NCBI RefSeq assembly: GCF_017948485.1
Contig: NZ_JAFFSX010000003.1
Location: 62,001 to 126,000 of the forward strand
Origin: Streptomyces sp. GESEQ-35
GTDB lineage: Bacteria > Actinomycetota > Actinomycetes > Streptomycetales > Streptomycetaceae
Direction of reading: 5' to 3'
DNA: 64,000 nucleotides
The translations under genes and the position numbers were made by a program. Shown here one piece after another: positions 17,041 to 25,791 of this stretch; the stretch's first letter is position 1; each line of letters starts with the position of its first letter. The notes below the pieces were generated by a model. The model searched no databases. It worked only from the letters and a program-made list of their open reading frames with translations, and had not been told where the DNA came from.

Positions 17041-17135
17041 CCCCGCCGCCCTTACCCGTCCCATCCCTGGGGGCTGCGCCCCCAGACCCCCATCGGCCTG
17101 AACGGCCTCGTCCTCAAACGCCGGACGGGCTGGAA
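17041..17135. repeat. Dispersed intergenic repeat family 1, copy A, with terminator hairpin
   Basis: One of four copies in the window (others at 24869-24968, 61174-61273 and 62121-62190). It contains TGGGGGC-TGC-GCCCCCA (17068-17084), a 7-bp GC stem. The shared flank CCTCGTCCTCAAACGCCGG follows. It lies between the 3' ends of the convergent SLATT and M28 peptidase genes, so it probably serves as a bidirectional terminator. Confidence 0.75.
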
Positions 17136-17164
17136 TGCGCGGACCGGCGTCTTGAGGTGGACGG

Positions 17165-18568
17165 CTACGACTGCGGGTTCGGAAATGCCACCGGGCTCCT
17201 GTTCCCCGCCCGGTTGACCGCCCTCACCCCGAAGAACACGTTGTCCTTGGACAGGTCCACCTCGTACCCCGTCACGTCCCCCACCGGGATCACATGCGTC
17301 CAGTCCGGGGACGTCGTCTCACGCCAGACGACCTCGTATCCCGCGAGGTCCGGTTCCGTGCCCCTCGTCCACACCAGTTCGGTCGAATTGGTCAGCGTGG
17401 CCGTGATGATCTTTGCGCCCGTCGGGGCGCCGGGAGCCTGGGCCAGGGTCCAGAGGGTGGCGGCGTTCACCCGGGCCACCCTTTCGATGAACGGGAAGTC
17501 GCAGAACTCGGGCAGGTCGCCGTACTGTTTGCCCGTTTCGTCGACGCGTACGTCCTGGTGCTGGTGGGCGTAGTCCTCGGTCGGTTCGGTGAAGCGGGCG
17601 GCGGGATAGGCGCGTTCGAGGAACGGGATGTGGTCGCCGCCCCGGCGGTAGCGGTCCCGGCGGTAGATCACACGGACGTGCATCCCCGTCGCGTCGTTGT
17701 CCGCGACGTCACGGACGAAGCGGGCCAGCTGGCGGGTCGCGGAGTCGTTCTCACCGCCCACCGAGCGCCGTAGCGCCGCCTGTTCCGGTGTCTCCGAGGA
17801 CGGCACGCCCTCCGCGAACAGACGGATCGTGTACGGGTCCACCGTGCCGTCGTCCGCCTTCGGGCTGCCGACGATGTCGTTGGTGAACATGCCCTGCACA
17901 TCGGTCCCCGCCGACCGGTACTGCTGCGCCATGTGGGCCGCCCCGAACAGCCCCTGCTCCTCCCCCGCCACCGCGGCGAACACGATCGTCGCGGCGGGCC
18001 TGCGCCGGGCCATCACCCGCGCCAGTTCCATCGCCACGGCCACGCCCGACGCGTCGTCGTCCGCGCCCGGCGCGTCCGAGGTGGCGTCCATGACGTCGGT
18101 GACGCGGGAGTCGTAGTGGCCGGAGACGACGTACACGCGGTCCGGCGTCACCGAGCCGCGCAGGGTCGCCACGACGTTGGTGATACGGGTCGCGACCGGG
18201 ATACGGGGCCCCGGCTCCTGGATGTACGACTGGAGCTCCACCGTCATACGGCCGTCCGAGCTCGCGGCGTACTTGCGCAGTTCCGCCGCGATCCAGTCCC
18301 GGGCCGCGCCGATCCCCCGGACCGGGTCGTCCTGGACGGAGAGGGTGTGGCGGGTGCCGAAGGAGACCAGTTTGCGGACCGTCGACTCGATGCGGGTCTC
18401 GGATATCTCCCGCAGCAGGGCCCGGAGTTCGCGTGTCGGCGGCTGTGCCGTCGCCGGGCCGCCGCCCCCGGACGCCGGCGCCGCCTCCGCCCCGCCGGCC
18501 GTTCCCAGTGCCGCCGCGCTCGCCGCCGTCGCGGTGAGCACCGTTCTTCTGGAGGGGCTGGGGCGCAT
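17165..18568 (-). CDS. Exported M28-family aminopeptidase with fibronectin-like C-terminus
   Basis: A 467-residue protein from the ATG at 18568, which has GGGAGAC upstream. A Tat-like signal (SRRTVLTATAASAAALG) precedes the mature part. The M28 zinc-peptidase core has SGHYDSRV, GADDDASGVAVAMELAR and AGEEQGLFGA with the metal ligands and catalytic Glu. HIPFLERAYPAARFTEP follows, and DYAHQHQDV contributes a late ligand. The last about 90 residues (LVWTRGTEPDLAGYEVVWRE) look like a fibronectin type III domain. It would cut N-terminal residues from extracellular peptides; the exact specificity is unknown. Confidence 0.9.
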   Translation of the reverse strand: MRPSPSRRTVLTATAASAAALGTAGGAEAAPASGGGGPATAQPPTRELRALLREISETRIESTVRKLVSFGTRHTLSVQDDPVRGIGAARDWIAAELRKYAASSDGRMTVELQSYIQEPGPRIPVATRITNVVATLRGSVTPDRVYVVSGHYDSRVTDVMDATSDAPGADDDASGVAVAMELARVMARRRPAATIVFAAVAGEEQGLFGAAHMAQQYRSAGTDVQGMFTNDIVGSPKADDGTVDPYTIRLFAEGVPSSETPEQAALRRSVGGENDSATRQLARFVRDVADNDATGMHVRVIYRRDRYRRGGDHIPFLERAYPAARFTEPTEDYAHQHQDVRVDETGKQYGDLPEFCDFPFIERVARVNAATLWTLAQAPGAPTGAKIITATLTNSTELVWTRGTEPDLAGYEVVWRETTSPDWTHVIPVGDVTGYEVDLSKDNVFFGVRAVNRAGNRSPVAFPNPQS

Positions 18569-18667
18569 GTCGTCTCCCGTGGCCGATGCGAACGAACCGG
18601 CACCCATCGTTGTGGACGCGTCAAGTGCGGCGCAAGGGGGCCTGCCGGGCGGAGAGTTGAGGGTGTG

Positions 18668-20227
18668 TCAGTCGTCGCGGCAGAGCTGCTCGCCCGCCGT
18701 CGTCGAGCAGGGCACGTGACCGTGGCTGCGGATCACGATCTGGCCGTGGTTCCGGACGTAGTTGAGGAAGCTGGCGGCGAGGGAGCCGGGGGGCGGGGAG
18801 CCGTAGGTGTAGGCGTACTCCACTCCGCGATACGGGTAGGGGCTGCCGTTGTGCTCGATGGCGTCGACGTCGGCGAGGTCGCCGTTGAGGGCCACGAGCC
18901 TGACGCCCTTCTCGTCGGTCGCCTGGTTGAGCTCGCTGAAGCCGATGGCGCCCTGGGTGGCGGCGACCGTCCTCAGCACGTCCTCCGTGGAGTTGAGTTC
19001 GCAGCGCACGGGGGCGGACCTGTCGCCCTGGAGGTCGCAGTCCAGTGACGTGGTGGGCACGCCCTCCCACCTGCCGTCGAGCACCCGGTCCTGGAAGATC
19101 TGCCGGGTGCCGGAGTCGGCGTTCCGGCTGACCAGGACGACACGCCGGTGCGGCAGCGACGGGTCGAGCTCGTCCCAGTACCCGATCTCCCCGGAGTAGA
19201 GGCGCCGGACGCTCGTCAGGGACAGGCCCTTCGAGAGGTCGAGGCCGTCATGGGCGACCAGTGTGAAGACGGACAGGGCAATGGGCTCGGCCTCCAGGGT
19301 GCGGCCGGCGCGTGCGCTGCGGCCGTCCGAGAACGCGAGCATGGAAGCCCGGGTCTTCGCCGACTCACCCTCCAGGTCCTCGAGTTCATCGACGCCGGCC
19401 GAACTGCCGCGCGCCTCGACGTCGATGTCGGAGCCCTCGCAGTCCTTCTTGTACTCCTTGGCCAGGTCCTGGACGACGGGCGCGAAGGCGGTGGAGCCGG
19501 TGACCGTGAGCTTGCCCTTCTCGCAGCCCAGCGGGGGCGGATTGTCGTCGCGGGCGATGACGATGGCGGCGAGGAGGACGACGGAGACGGTGAGCATGAT
19601 GGTGATCACCCGGGCCGCCCGGCTGAACAGCGGCGGCTTGTCGTCCGGCAGCGCACCGCGGTTGGGACGCACCACACCGTCCCGGATGCCGCCGACGAGC
19701 TTGATGTCCGCGCCCACGTCACCGCCGGACAGCAGCACGAGCAGCTTGAAGTACTCGCCGCGGTTGAGCGGGACGCGCGGGATGCGCAGCTTGTTGCCGT
19801 CCTCGTCGTAGCCGAAGCCCGAGTGCGGCGTGAAGTGGCTCATCAGGTGGTCGGTGCCTGCCGGCTGGGTGACCGACACACCGTGGATGTTCCGGTCGGT
19901 GAACTCCACGGTGAGGCCGTTGAGTTCACGACTCGTGTAGTCGTCGAGGCCGATGCTCTCCGAGCCGTCGTTCTCGATGCGCAGCAGTACGAGCGTCCCG
20001 TTGGCCATGTTGGGCGCGTCGAACGAACCGAGCCGGACGTTCGGACGGCCCGACTGGAAGTCGTCGCCTATCGGGTTGTCCATCTGGACGCGGTAGCCGA
20101 TCCGCTTGCGCCGCGGTATGTGACGCTCGTACCACACCATGACGGCCGAAGCCACGATGCCGACCATGGCGGTCGAGACGGCGACGACGTTCTCTGCGCT
20201 CAGCCACTCCACTGGGTGCCCCCGCAA
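18668..20227 (-). CDS. Membrane-tethered PstS-like phosphate-binding protein
   Basis: A 519-residue protein. TM1 is at about 12-33 (VVAVSTAMVGIVASAVMVWY). A loop domain of about 170 residues follows (IGYRVQMDNPIGDDF through LVGGIRDGVV). TM2 lies at about 204-226 (VITIMLTVSVVLLAAIVIAR). A type II periplasmic-binding domain then opens KLTVTGSTAFAPVVQDLAKEY and includes EARGSSAGV, SRNADSGTRQIFQDRVL and GAIGFSELN, all typical of phosphate-binding PstS-like proteins. Unlike PstS, it has no lipobox and carries an extra N-terminal membrane-anchored region. No permease or ATPase genes are adjacent, so a sensor role is as likely as transport. It is followed by a Ser/Thr kinase gene on the same strand. 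Confidence 0.75.
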   Translation of the reverse strand: MRGHPVEWLSAENVVAVSTAMVGIVASAVMVWYERHIPRRKRIGYRVQMDNPIGDDFQSGRPNVRLGSFDAPNMANGTLVLLRIENDGSESIGLDDYTSRELNGLTVEFTDRNIHGVSVTQPAGTDHLMSHFTPHSGFGYDEDGNKLRIPRVPLNRGEYFKLLVLLSGGDVGADIKLVGGIRDGVVRPNRGALPDDKPPLFSRAARVITIMLTVSVVLLAAIVIARDDNPPPLGCEKGKLTVTGSTAFAPVVQDLAKEYKKDCEGSDIDVEARGSSAGVDELEDLEGESAKTRASMLAFSDGRSARAGRTLEAEPIALSVFTLVAHDGLDLSKGLSLTSVRRLYSGEIGYWDELDPSLPHRRVVLVSRNADSGTRQIFQDRVLDGRWEGVPTTSLDCDLQGDRSAPVRCELNSTEDVLRTVAATQGAIGFSELNQATDEKGVRLVALNGDLADVDAIEHNGSPYPYRGVEYAYTYGSPPPGSLAASFLNYVRNHGQIVIRSHGHVPCSTTAGEQLCRDD

Positions 20228-20359
20228 CTCCCAGAACCGGACAATTTCCGGTCACTGTACGGTCGCGGGCTGTGATACTCCGTTTACGTCCGCAGAAGTT
20301 CGCTTGACATTCAACCAACGCACAGTGCCTTCAACAGGCGCACACGGAGAGGGACTTGG

Positions 20360-22192
20360 TCACTGCCGCGCGTAGGTCAGCTTCTCCCCATTGCTCGTGG
20401 TCACCCGCTCCAGACGCCCGTCCGGGAGCAGCGTCAGCTCGGTGGCGGCACCCGGTGTGCAGGAGGTGGCCGGTTCACCGACGGTGACGGTCGAGGGGCC
20501 GATCTCCAACGGGCCGTCCGTGCCCGGCTCTTCGGTCAGCTGCGCCTGGAACACACAGTGGTAGTCCGAACCGTCGGCCGCGAGCGAGAGCACCGTGTCG
20601 CCCACCTCGCCCTGCTGGACGGTGAGCCGGCGGGTGTGACGCCCGGCGTCGTTGTCGATGGTCGCCGACCAGGTGCCCAGAAACGCGGTCGGGATCACAC
20701 CGCCGGCGGGCGCCGAGGTGGCCGGGGAGGACTCCGGCGCCGTCGTCGGACCGGACGAGGCGGGGGCACTCACACTCGGGGACTCGGTCGCCTTGCCGTC
20801 GTTCGCGTCGTCGCCGCCGCCGTTCATCAGCGCGAAGACCGAGCCACCGGCGGCCAGCGCGACCACCAGGGCGATCACGACGAGCAGCACGGTGGAACGC
20901 CCGCTCTGGCGCGGCGGTTCCTGGGGTGCGCCGGGCCCGTACGGCGGAGTGGGGCCGTAGGGCGGGGTCGCGCCGGAGCCGCTGTACGGGTTGTACGGGG
21001 CGCTGTAACTCCCCTGCTGCTGCGGGTACCCGTAGGCCGGAGGCTGCGGGTGCTGCTGGGGATAGCCGTACGCGGGGTGCGGCGTCGGCGCGGGCGGAGG
21101 CGTCTGGGCTCCCGGACCGGCGACCATGGTGGGCAGGTGGTTCAAGGGGCTGCCGCCGCCCGGCTGCCCCGGCGGAGGCGGGGCCTGTACGACCGTAGGA
21201 GGGTCGTCGTCCGCGGCCGAAGCGTGTTCAGGAGACGCCTCGGGCGATGCCTGAGGGGACGCCTCCGCCGCCTCCGGATTCTCCGTCTCCAGCAACTGCA
21301 CGGCGTGCCGCCCGAGTTGGGCCACCAGCGCACCGGGCAGCCAGGGATCGCGCGACCGCCCGTCCGAGACGGTCTCCTCGACGCCCGTACGCTCCAGGAT
21401 CTCGTCGAGCGCCGGCCGCGCCGCCGGATCCTTGCGCAGACAGTGCCGTACGAGATCGGCGACGCCCTCCGGCACGCCTTCCAGGTCGGGTTCCTCCTGG
21501 GCGATGCGGAACATCAGGGCGTGGACACCGCTGTTGGCGGTACCGAAGGGGAGGTTGCCGGTGGCGGCGTAGGCGAGGATGGAGCCGAGGCAGAAGACGT
21601 CGCAGGCCGGGGTGATCCGGTCCCCGCGCACCTGCTCGGGCGCCATGAAACCGGGTGAGCCGACGAGCGCGCCGGTACGGGTGAGCCCGCCGTCCGTCAC
21701 GGTCTCCATCGCCCGGGCGATCCCGAAGTCGATGACCCGGGGCCCGTCGATGGTGACCAGCACATTGGACGGCTTCAGATCGCGGTGGACGATCCCCGCC
21801 GCATGGATGTCCTTGAGCGCGTGCGCGAGCCCGGCCGCGAGGATCCGTACGGACCGCTCCGGCAGCGCCCCATGATCACGACCGACGACCTGCTGGAGGC
21901 TGGGCCCGGCGACATACCCGGTGGCGACCCAGGGCACGGCGGCCTCGGTGTCGGCGTCCAGCACGGGCGCCGTCCAGTACCCGCCGACCTGCCGCGCGGC
22001 CTGCACCTCCTGCCGGAAGCGGGCCCGGAACTCCTCCTGCGCGGCCAGCTCCTCCCGTACGAGCTTGACCGCGACGGTCCGGCCACGATCCGACCGGGCC
22101 AGATACACCTGCCCCATGCCGCCCGCGCCCAGCCGCGCCAGCAGCCGGTACGCCCCGATCCGCGGTGGATCCCCGGCCCCCAGTTTCTCCAT
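20360..22192 (-). CDS. Hanks-type serine/threonine protein kinase, membrane anchored
   Basis: A 610-residue protein. The kinase domain (about 15-270) has LGAGGMGQVYLAR, the ATP lysine in VAVKLV (about K43), the catalytic HRDLKPSN (D138), DFG and the activation segment GSPGFMAPEQ. A long linker follows, rich in Pro, Gln and Tyr with repeated YGYPQQ and YGPTPPYGP units. One TM helix comes next (TVLLVVIALVVALAAGGSVFALM), then an extracytoplasmic domain of about 150 residues ending KLTYARQ. The external domain may sense cell-wall or other ligands. It lies immediately upstream, in transcription order, of the PstS-like gene, 133 bp away. No PASTA repeats are seen. Confidence 0.92.
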   Translation of the reverse strand: MEKLGAGDPPRIGAYRLLARLGAGGMGQVYLARSDRGRTVAVKLVREELAAQEEFRARFRQEVQAARQVGGYWTAPVLDADTEAAVPWVATGYVAGPSLQQVVGRDHGALPERSVRILAAGLAHALKDIHAAGIVHRDLKPSNVLVTIDGPRVIDFGIARAMETVTDGGLTRTGALVGSPGFMAPEQVRGDRITPACDVFCLGSILAYAATGNLPFGTANSGVHALMFRIAQEEPDLEGVPEGVADLVRHCLRKDPAARPALDEILERTGVEETVSDGRSRDPWLPGALVAQLGRHAVQLLETENPEAAEASPQASPEASPEHASAADDDPPTVVQAPPPPGQPGGGSPLNHLPTMVAGPGAQTPPPAPTPHPAYGYPQQHPQPPAYGYPQQQGSYSAPYNPYSGSGATPPYGPTPPYGPGAPQEPPRQSGRSTVLLVVIALVVALAAGGSVFALMNGGGDDANDGKATESPSVSAPASSGPTTAPESSPATSAPAGGVIPTAFLGTWSATIDNDAGRHTRRLTVQQGEVGDTVLSLAADGSDYHCVFQAQLTEEPGTDGPLEIGPSTVTVGEPATSCTPGAATELTLLPDGRLERVTTSNGEKLTYARQ

Positions 22193-22274
22193 CGCCGCGC
22201 CGCCTTCCCCCGATACGCGCTGTGCAACAGATCAAAGATAGTGCGGGGATACGGGGAGGCGAGTGGGGCGGCGT

Positions 22275-22733
22275 CTACGGTTCCGTAACGGGCGGACCCA
22301 CTTGTTCGAGGACCTTCGACAGCCGTTCCAGGAGGCGTACGGCGTCGGCGAGTTCACGCTCCCCGAATGCCTCCGCGAGCCGGTCGGCGAAGACGGTGTG
22401 CCCGGGGTCGATCCGGCGGACCGCCGCGTACCCCTCCTCGGTCGGTGCGAGGAGTTTGGCGCGGCGGTGGGCGGGGTTGGGCCGGTACTCGGCGAGTCCG
22501 CGCTCCACCAGCAGGTCGGCGATCCGCTGGACGCTCTGCCGCGTGATGCCCATGTCCCGCGCGATCCCGGAGACGGTGAGCGGTTCCCGCAGCACCGCGC
22601 CGAGCACCTGCCACCAGGCGGCGGTGAGCCCGGCGGGCCGCGCCAACTCCTCTGCCACGGCGAGGAACTGACCGTTGAGCCGGAAGACCCCGAGGGCGCT
22701 GCGGCTGAGCAGATCCTGCCGCTCCCTGCTCAC
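22275..22733 (-). CDS. MarR-family transcriptional regulator
   Basis: A 152-residue winged-helix protein starting at the GTG 22731-22733, which overlaps the preceding gene stop by GTGA. The core reads LGVFRLNGQFLAVAEELARP, then LTVSGIARDMGITRQSVQRI, then a wing VERGLAEYRPNPAHRRAKLL. The same frame extends upstream to 23111 but is antisense-like and rejected. It is co-translated with the DJ-1/PfpI-like gene. A palindrome pair upstream of that gene is the likely operator. Confidence 0.9.
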   Translation of the reverse strand: MSRERQDLLSRSALGVFRLNGQFLAVAEELARPAGLTAAWWQVLGAVLREPLTVSGIARDMGITRQSVQRIADLLVERGLAEYRPNPAHRRAKLLAPTEEGYAAVRRIDPGHTVFADRLAEAFGERELADAVRLLERLSKVLEQVGPPVTEP

Positions 22734-23335
22734 GCCGCTCCCGCCTTCGCGAGCACGGCGTACGCCTCCGCGTCCGAGTCGTGGAACAACCGGTACCAGG
22801 CGTCGAGCAGCTCGCCCTCGTACACCCCGAGGAGCCGGAAGATCTCCCGGGCGAACGCGACGGGTTCGGTGGGTCCCGCGGTGACGAGGTTGCCGTCGGT
22901 CACGGCGTCTGCGTCGACGTACCGGTCGCCGCCCTGATACCCGGTGGCGGCGAGATAGAAGGAGACGGCGCTGGTGTGGGCGCGGTCGTCGAGCAGGCCC
23001 TCGCGGGCGAGTCCGGCGGTGCCTCCGCAGATGGCGGCGACGCGGACGCCGGCGTCGAGGAACTCCCGCGCCGTGCGCGCGAACGGCGCGAGGTCGTCGC
23101 TGGTGTCCCACAGGTCGGCGCCCGGGAGGATCAGCAGGGAGCTGCCTTCGGGGTGTACGTCGGCCAGGGCGAGGTCGGGCTGGATACGGAGTCCGCCGAC
23201 GCTGGTGACCGGCTCACGGGTCGGGCCGACGGTGCGGATCTCGTACCCGGCGCGGGCGAGGTGGGCGGTGGCGTGACCGGGCTCCCAGTCGGCGAGGGTG
23301 TCGTAGACGGCGAGGTGTACGGGCTGCTTGTGCAT
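22730..23335 (-). CDS. DJ-1/PfpI (type 1 glutamine amidotransferase-like) family protein
   Basis: A 201-residue protein starting at the ATG 23333-23335. It has the nucleophile elbow RVAAICGGTAGLARE, with Cys in the DJ-1/PfpI position, and LLILPGADLWD upstream, where an acidic residue usually polarises the Cys. Members act as glyoxalase III/deglycase, isocyanide hydratase or chaperone-like proteins; which applies here cannot be told. It is the first gene of a two-gene operon with the MarR regulator, so its expression is probably autoregulated and induced by a small electrophile or ligand. Confidence 0.88.
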   Translation of the reverse strand: MHKQPVHLAVYDTLADWEPGHATAHLARAGYEIRTVGPTREPVTSVGGLRIQPDLALADVHPEGSSLLILPGADLWDTSDDLAPFARTAREFLDAGVRVAAICGGTAGLAREGLLDDRAHTSAVSFYLAATGYQGGDRYVDADAVTDGNLVTAGPTEPVAFAREIFRLLGVYEGELLDAWYRLFHDSDAEAYAVLAKAGAA

Positions 23336-23365
23336 GGCTCCTCCTCGGCATTCCCTTTTGCTCGA

Positions 23366-23400
23366 TGACAGCATGCTGTCACTTACGCAGCATGCTGTCA
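23366..23400. promoter_or_regulatory. Tandem palindromic operators (probable MarR sites)
   Basis: TGACAGCATGCTGTCA at 23366-23381 is a perfect 16-bp palindrome. A second copy of its core, AGCATGCTGTCA, lies at 23389-23400. The two AGCATGCT centres are 19 bp apart, about two helical turns. They lie 31 bp upstream of the DJ-1/marR operon and 110 bp upstream of the divergent aminotransferase gene, so both directions could be controlled. Confidence 0.65.
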
Positions 23401-23509
23401 ATATCCCGAAGGAGAGTCGCCGGTCGTCGACAACCTGTCGCGGAAAGCGTCGTCCCACAGACAGGACGCCGATACCGCTTCCGTATCGCGGACATTTACG
23501 CTCGCCCGC

Positions 23510-24856
23510 ATGACCCCTCAGCCAAACCCCGAGGTCGGCGCCGCCGTGAAGGCCGCGGACCGTGCGCATGTCTTCCACTCCTGGTCCGCGCAGGAGCTCA
23601 TCGACCCGCTCGCCGTCGCCGGCGCGGAGGGGTCGTACTTCTGGGACTACGACGGCAACCGCTACCTCGACCTCACCAGCGGCCTCGTCTACACGAACAT
23701 CGGCTACCAGCACCCGAAGGTCGTCGCCGCGATCCAGGAACAGGCCGCGAAGCTGACGACGTTCGCGCCCGCGTTCGCGATCGAGGCGCGGTCGGAGGCG
23801 GCACGGCTGATAGCCGAGCGGACGCCGGGCGACCTGGACAAGATCTTCTTCACCAACGGCGGCGCGGACGCCGTGGAGCACGCGGTGCGGATGGCCCGGC
23901 TGCACACGGGCCGCCCGAAGGTGCTGTCGGCGTACCGCTCGTATCACGGTGGTACGCAGCAGGCGGTGAACCTCACGGGTGACCCGCGCCGCTGGGCGTC
24001 GGACACCGGGACCGCCGGGGTCGTGCACTTCTGGGCACCCTTCCTCTACCGCTCCCGTTTCTATGCGGAGACGGAGGAGCAGGAGTGCGCGCGGGCCCTC
24101 GAACACCTGGAGACGACGATCGCCTTCGAGGGGCCGTCGACCGTCGCCGCGATCATCCTGGAGACGATTCCGGGGACGGCGGGGATCATGGTGCCACCGC
24201 CGGGATATCTGGCGGGCGTCCGTGAGATCTGCGACAAGTACGGGATCGTGTTCGTCCTGGACGAGGTCATGGCCGGGTTCGGGCGGACCGGCGAATGGTT
24301 CGCGGCGGACCTGTTCGACGTCGTACCGGACCTGATGACCTTCGCGAAGGGCGTGAACTCCGGGTATGTGCCGCTGGGCGGAGTCGCGATCTCCGGGGCG
24401 ATCGCGGAGACGTTCGGGAAGCGGGCGTATCCGGGTGGGCTGACCTACTCCGGGCATCCGCTGGCCTGCGCGGCCGCCGTCGCGACGATCAACGTCATGG
24501 CCGAGGAAGGGGTCGTCGAGAACGCGGCCAAGCTGGGCGCGGAGATCGTGGAACCGGCCCTGCGAGAACTGGCCGAGCGGCACGCCTGCGTGGGCGAGGT
24601 GCGCGGCGTCGGCATGTTCTGGGCACTGGAGCTGGTGAAGAACAAGGAGACCCGCGAACCGCTGGTGCCGTACAACGCGGCCGACCCCGCGATGACCGCG
24701 TTCGGCTCCGCCGCGAAGGCGGCCGGCATCTGGCCCTTCGTGAACATGAACCGCACGCACGTCGTGCCGCCGTGCAATGTGAGCGAAGCCGAGCTGAAGG
24801 AGGGGCTGACGGCGTTGGACACGGCGCTGGCGGTGGCGGACGAGTACACGGAGTAG
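23510..24856 (+). CDS. Class III PLP-dependent aminotransferase
   Basis: A 448-residue omega-aminotransferase. Features: NRYLDLTSGLVYTNIGYQHP at the N-terminus; the conserved FTNGGADAVEHAVRMARLHT and YRSYHGGT segments; DEVMAGFGRTG with the PLP-ring Asp; and the Schiff-base Lys in TFAKGVNSGY (about K280). C-terminal NMNRTHVVPPCNVSEAELKE is typical. Close relatives use taurine, beta-alanine, putrescine or 4-aminobutyrate with pyruvate or 2-oxoglutarate. The donor cannot be told here. The gene is divergent from the DJ-1/marR operon. Confidence 0.92.
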   Translation: MTPQPNPEVGAAVKAADRAHVFHSWSAQELIDPLAVAGAEGSYFWDYDGNRYLDLTSGLVYTNIGYQHPKVVAAIQEQAAKLTTFAPAFAIEARSEAARLIAERTPGDLDKIFFTNGGADAVEHAVRMARLHTGRPKVLSAYRSYHGGTQQAVNLTGDPRRWASDTGTAGVVHFWAPFLYRSRFYAETEEQECARALEHLETTIAFEGPSTVAAIILETIPGTAGIMVPPPGYLAGVREICDKYGIVFVLDEVMAGFGRTGEWFAADLFDVVPDLMTFAKGVNSGYVPLGGVAISGAIAETFGKRAYPGGLTYSGHPLACAAAVATINVMAEEGVVENAAKLGAEIVEPALRELAERHACVGEVRGVGMFWALELVKNKETREPLVPYNAADPAMTAFGSAAKAAGIWPFVNMNRTHVVPPCNVSEAELKEGLTALDTALAVADEYTE

Positions 24857-24868
24857 GGCAGCCACAAC

Positions 24869-24968
24869 CAGCCCGTCCGGCGTTTGAGGACGAGGCCGTT
24901 CAGGCCGATGGCGGGGGTCCGGGGGCGCAGCCCCCGGGGACGGGACGGGTAAGGGCGGCGGGGGCGAA
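24869..24968. repeat. Dispersed intergenic repeat family 1, copy B, with terminator hairpin
   Basis: Shares CAGCCCGTCCGGCGTTTGAG and a GGACGGGACGGGT flank with the other copies. The hairpin CCGGGGGC-GCA-GCCCCCGG spans 24919-24937 with an 8-bp stem. It lies just after the aminotransferase stop codon and 120 bp before gntR, which fits a terminator. Confidence 0.75.
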
Positions 24969-25089
24969 ATCAGCTCCACGGTCACCCCCGCCGGGACGGC
25001 GCCCCGCCGAACCCGAACGCGTAAGGTGGCGTGCTCGTAGTCATATGCGTGCACGCCAACCCAACGCGACGTAGGGAGACGCCCCGACC

Positions 25090-25791
25090 ATGCCCGGCAG
25101 CCCCGGCAACGGCTCCGTGACCCGCAGCACCCTGCGGCAACAGATCGCCGAAGCGCTTCGCGACGAGGTGCTGGCGGGGCGGCTGAAGCCGGGTCAGGAG
25201 TTCACGGTGAAGGAGATCGCCGACCAGTACGGCGTCTCCGCCACCCCCGTACGCGAGGCACTGGTCGATCTCTCCGCACAGGGCCTCCTGGAGGCCGACC
25301 AGCACCGCGGCTTCCGCGTCCACGAGTACTCCGTAGCGGACTACCGAGGCATCCTCGAGGCCCGCAGCCTGGTCACCGACGGCATGTTCCTGGCCCTCGA
25401 CGCCGGCCACATGGGGTACGTGAACAACGACGACGCCCGTGCCGCCGCCGTTCTCGCCGGGGTACGCCGCCGCGGCGAGGAGGCACAGCGCGCGGCGACC
25501 GCCGGTGACGTCAGCGTCCTGATCGGCTACGACCTGCGCTTCTGGAGAGAGCTCGGCAACCTCTTCGGCAACCCCTACCTCACCGACTTCCTGCACCGGC
25601 TGCGCGTGCAGTCCTGGGTGTGCGCGGTCCAGCACCTGCGCCGGGTGACCGACCTGCGCGGCCACCTGTGGTCGGGCCACACCGAGCTGGTCGACGCGCT
25701 GGCCCGCCGCGACACCACCGAGGCACGCGCGATCGTCGCCTCCTACAACGCGGACTCCCTCGCCCTCATCGAACGGCTGGCGGCCGGATGA
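25090..25791 (+). CDS. GntR-family (FCD) transcriptional regulator
   Basis: A 233-residue protein. A winged helix (about 14-80) contains LRQQIAEALRDEVLAGRLKPGQEF and EIADQYGVSATPVREALVDLSAQGLL, the canonical GntR segments. A helical FCD ligand domain follows, with LEARSLVTDGMFLALDAGHM and LWSGHTELVDALARRDTTEARAIV. Its stop overlaps the start of the glycosyltransferase gene by ATGA, so the two are co-translated. Effector unknown. Confidence 0.92.
   Translation: MPGSPGNGSVTRSTLRQQIAEALRDEVLAGRLKPGQEFTVKEIADQYGVSATPVREALVDLSAQGLLEADQHRGFRVHEYSVADYRGILEARSLVTDGMFLALDAGHMGYVNNDDARAAAVLAGVRRRGEEAQRAATAGDVSVLIGYDLRFWRELGNLFGNPYLTDFLHRLRVQSWVCAVQHLRRVTDLRGHLWSGHTELVDALARRDTTEARAIVASYNADSLALIERLAAG

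Noticed and set aside
22730-25054. 774-codon open frame on the minus strand covering the aminotransferase gene
   Set aside because: Only its last 201 residues (the DJ-1-like gene) have coding character; the rest is antisense to the aminotransferase, whose codon bias and catalytic motifs are clear on the plus strand.
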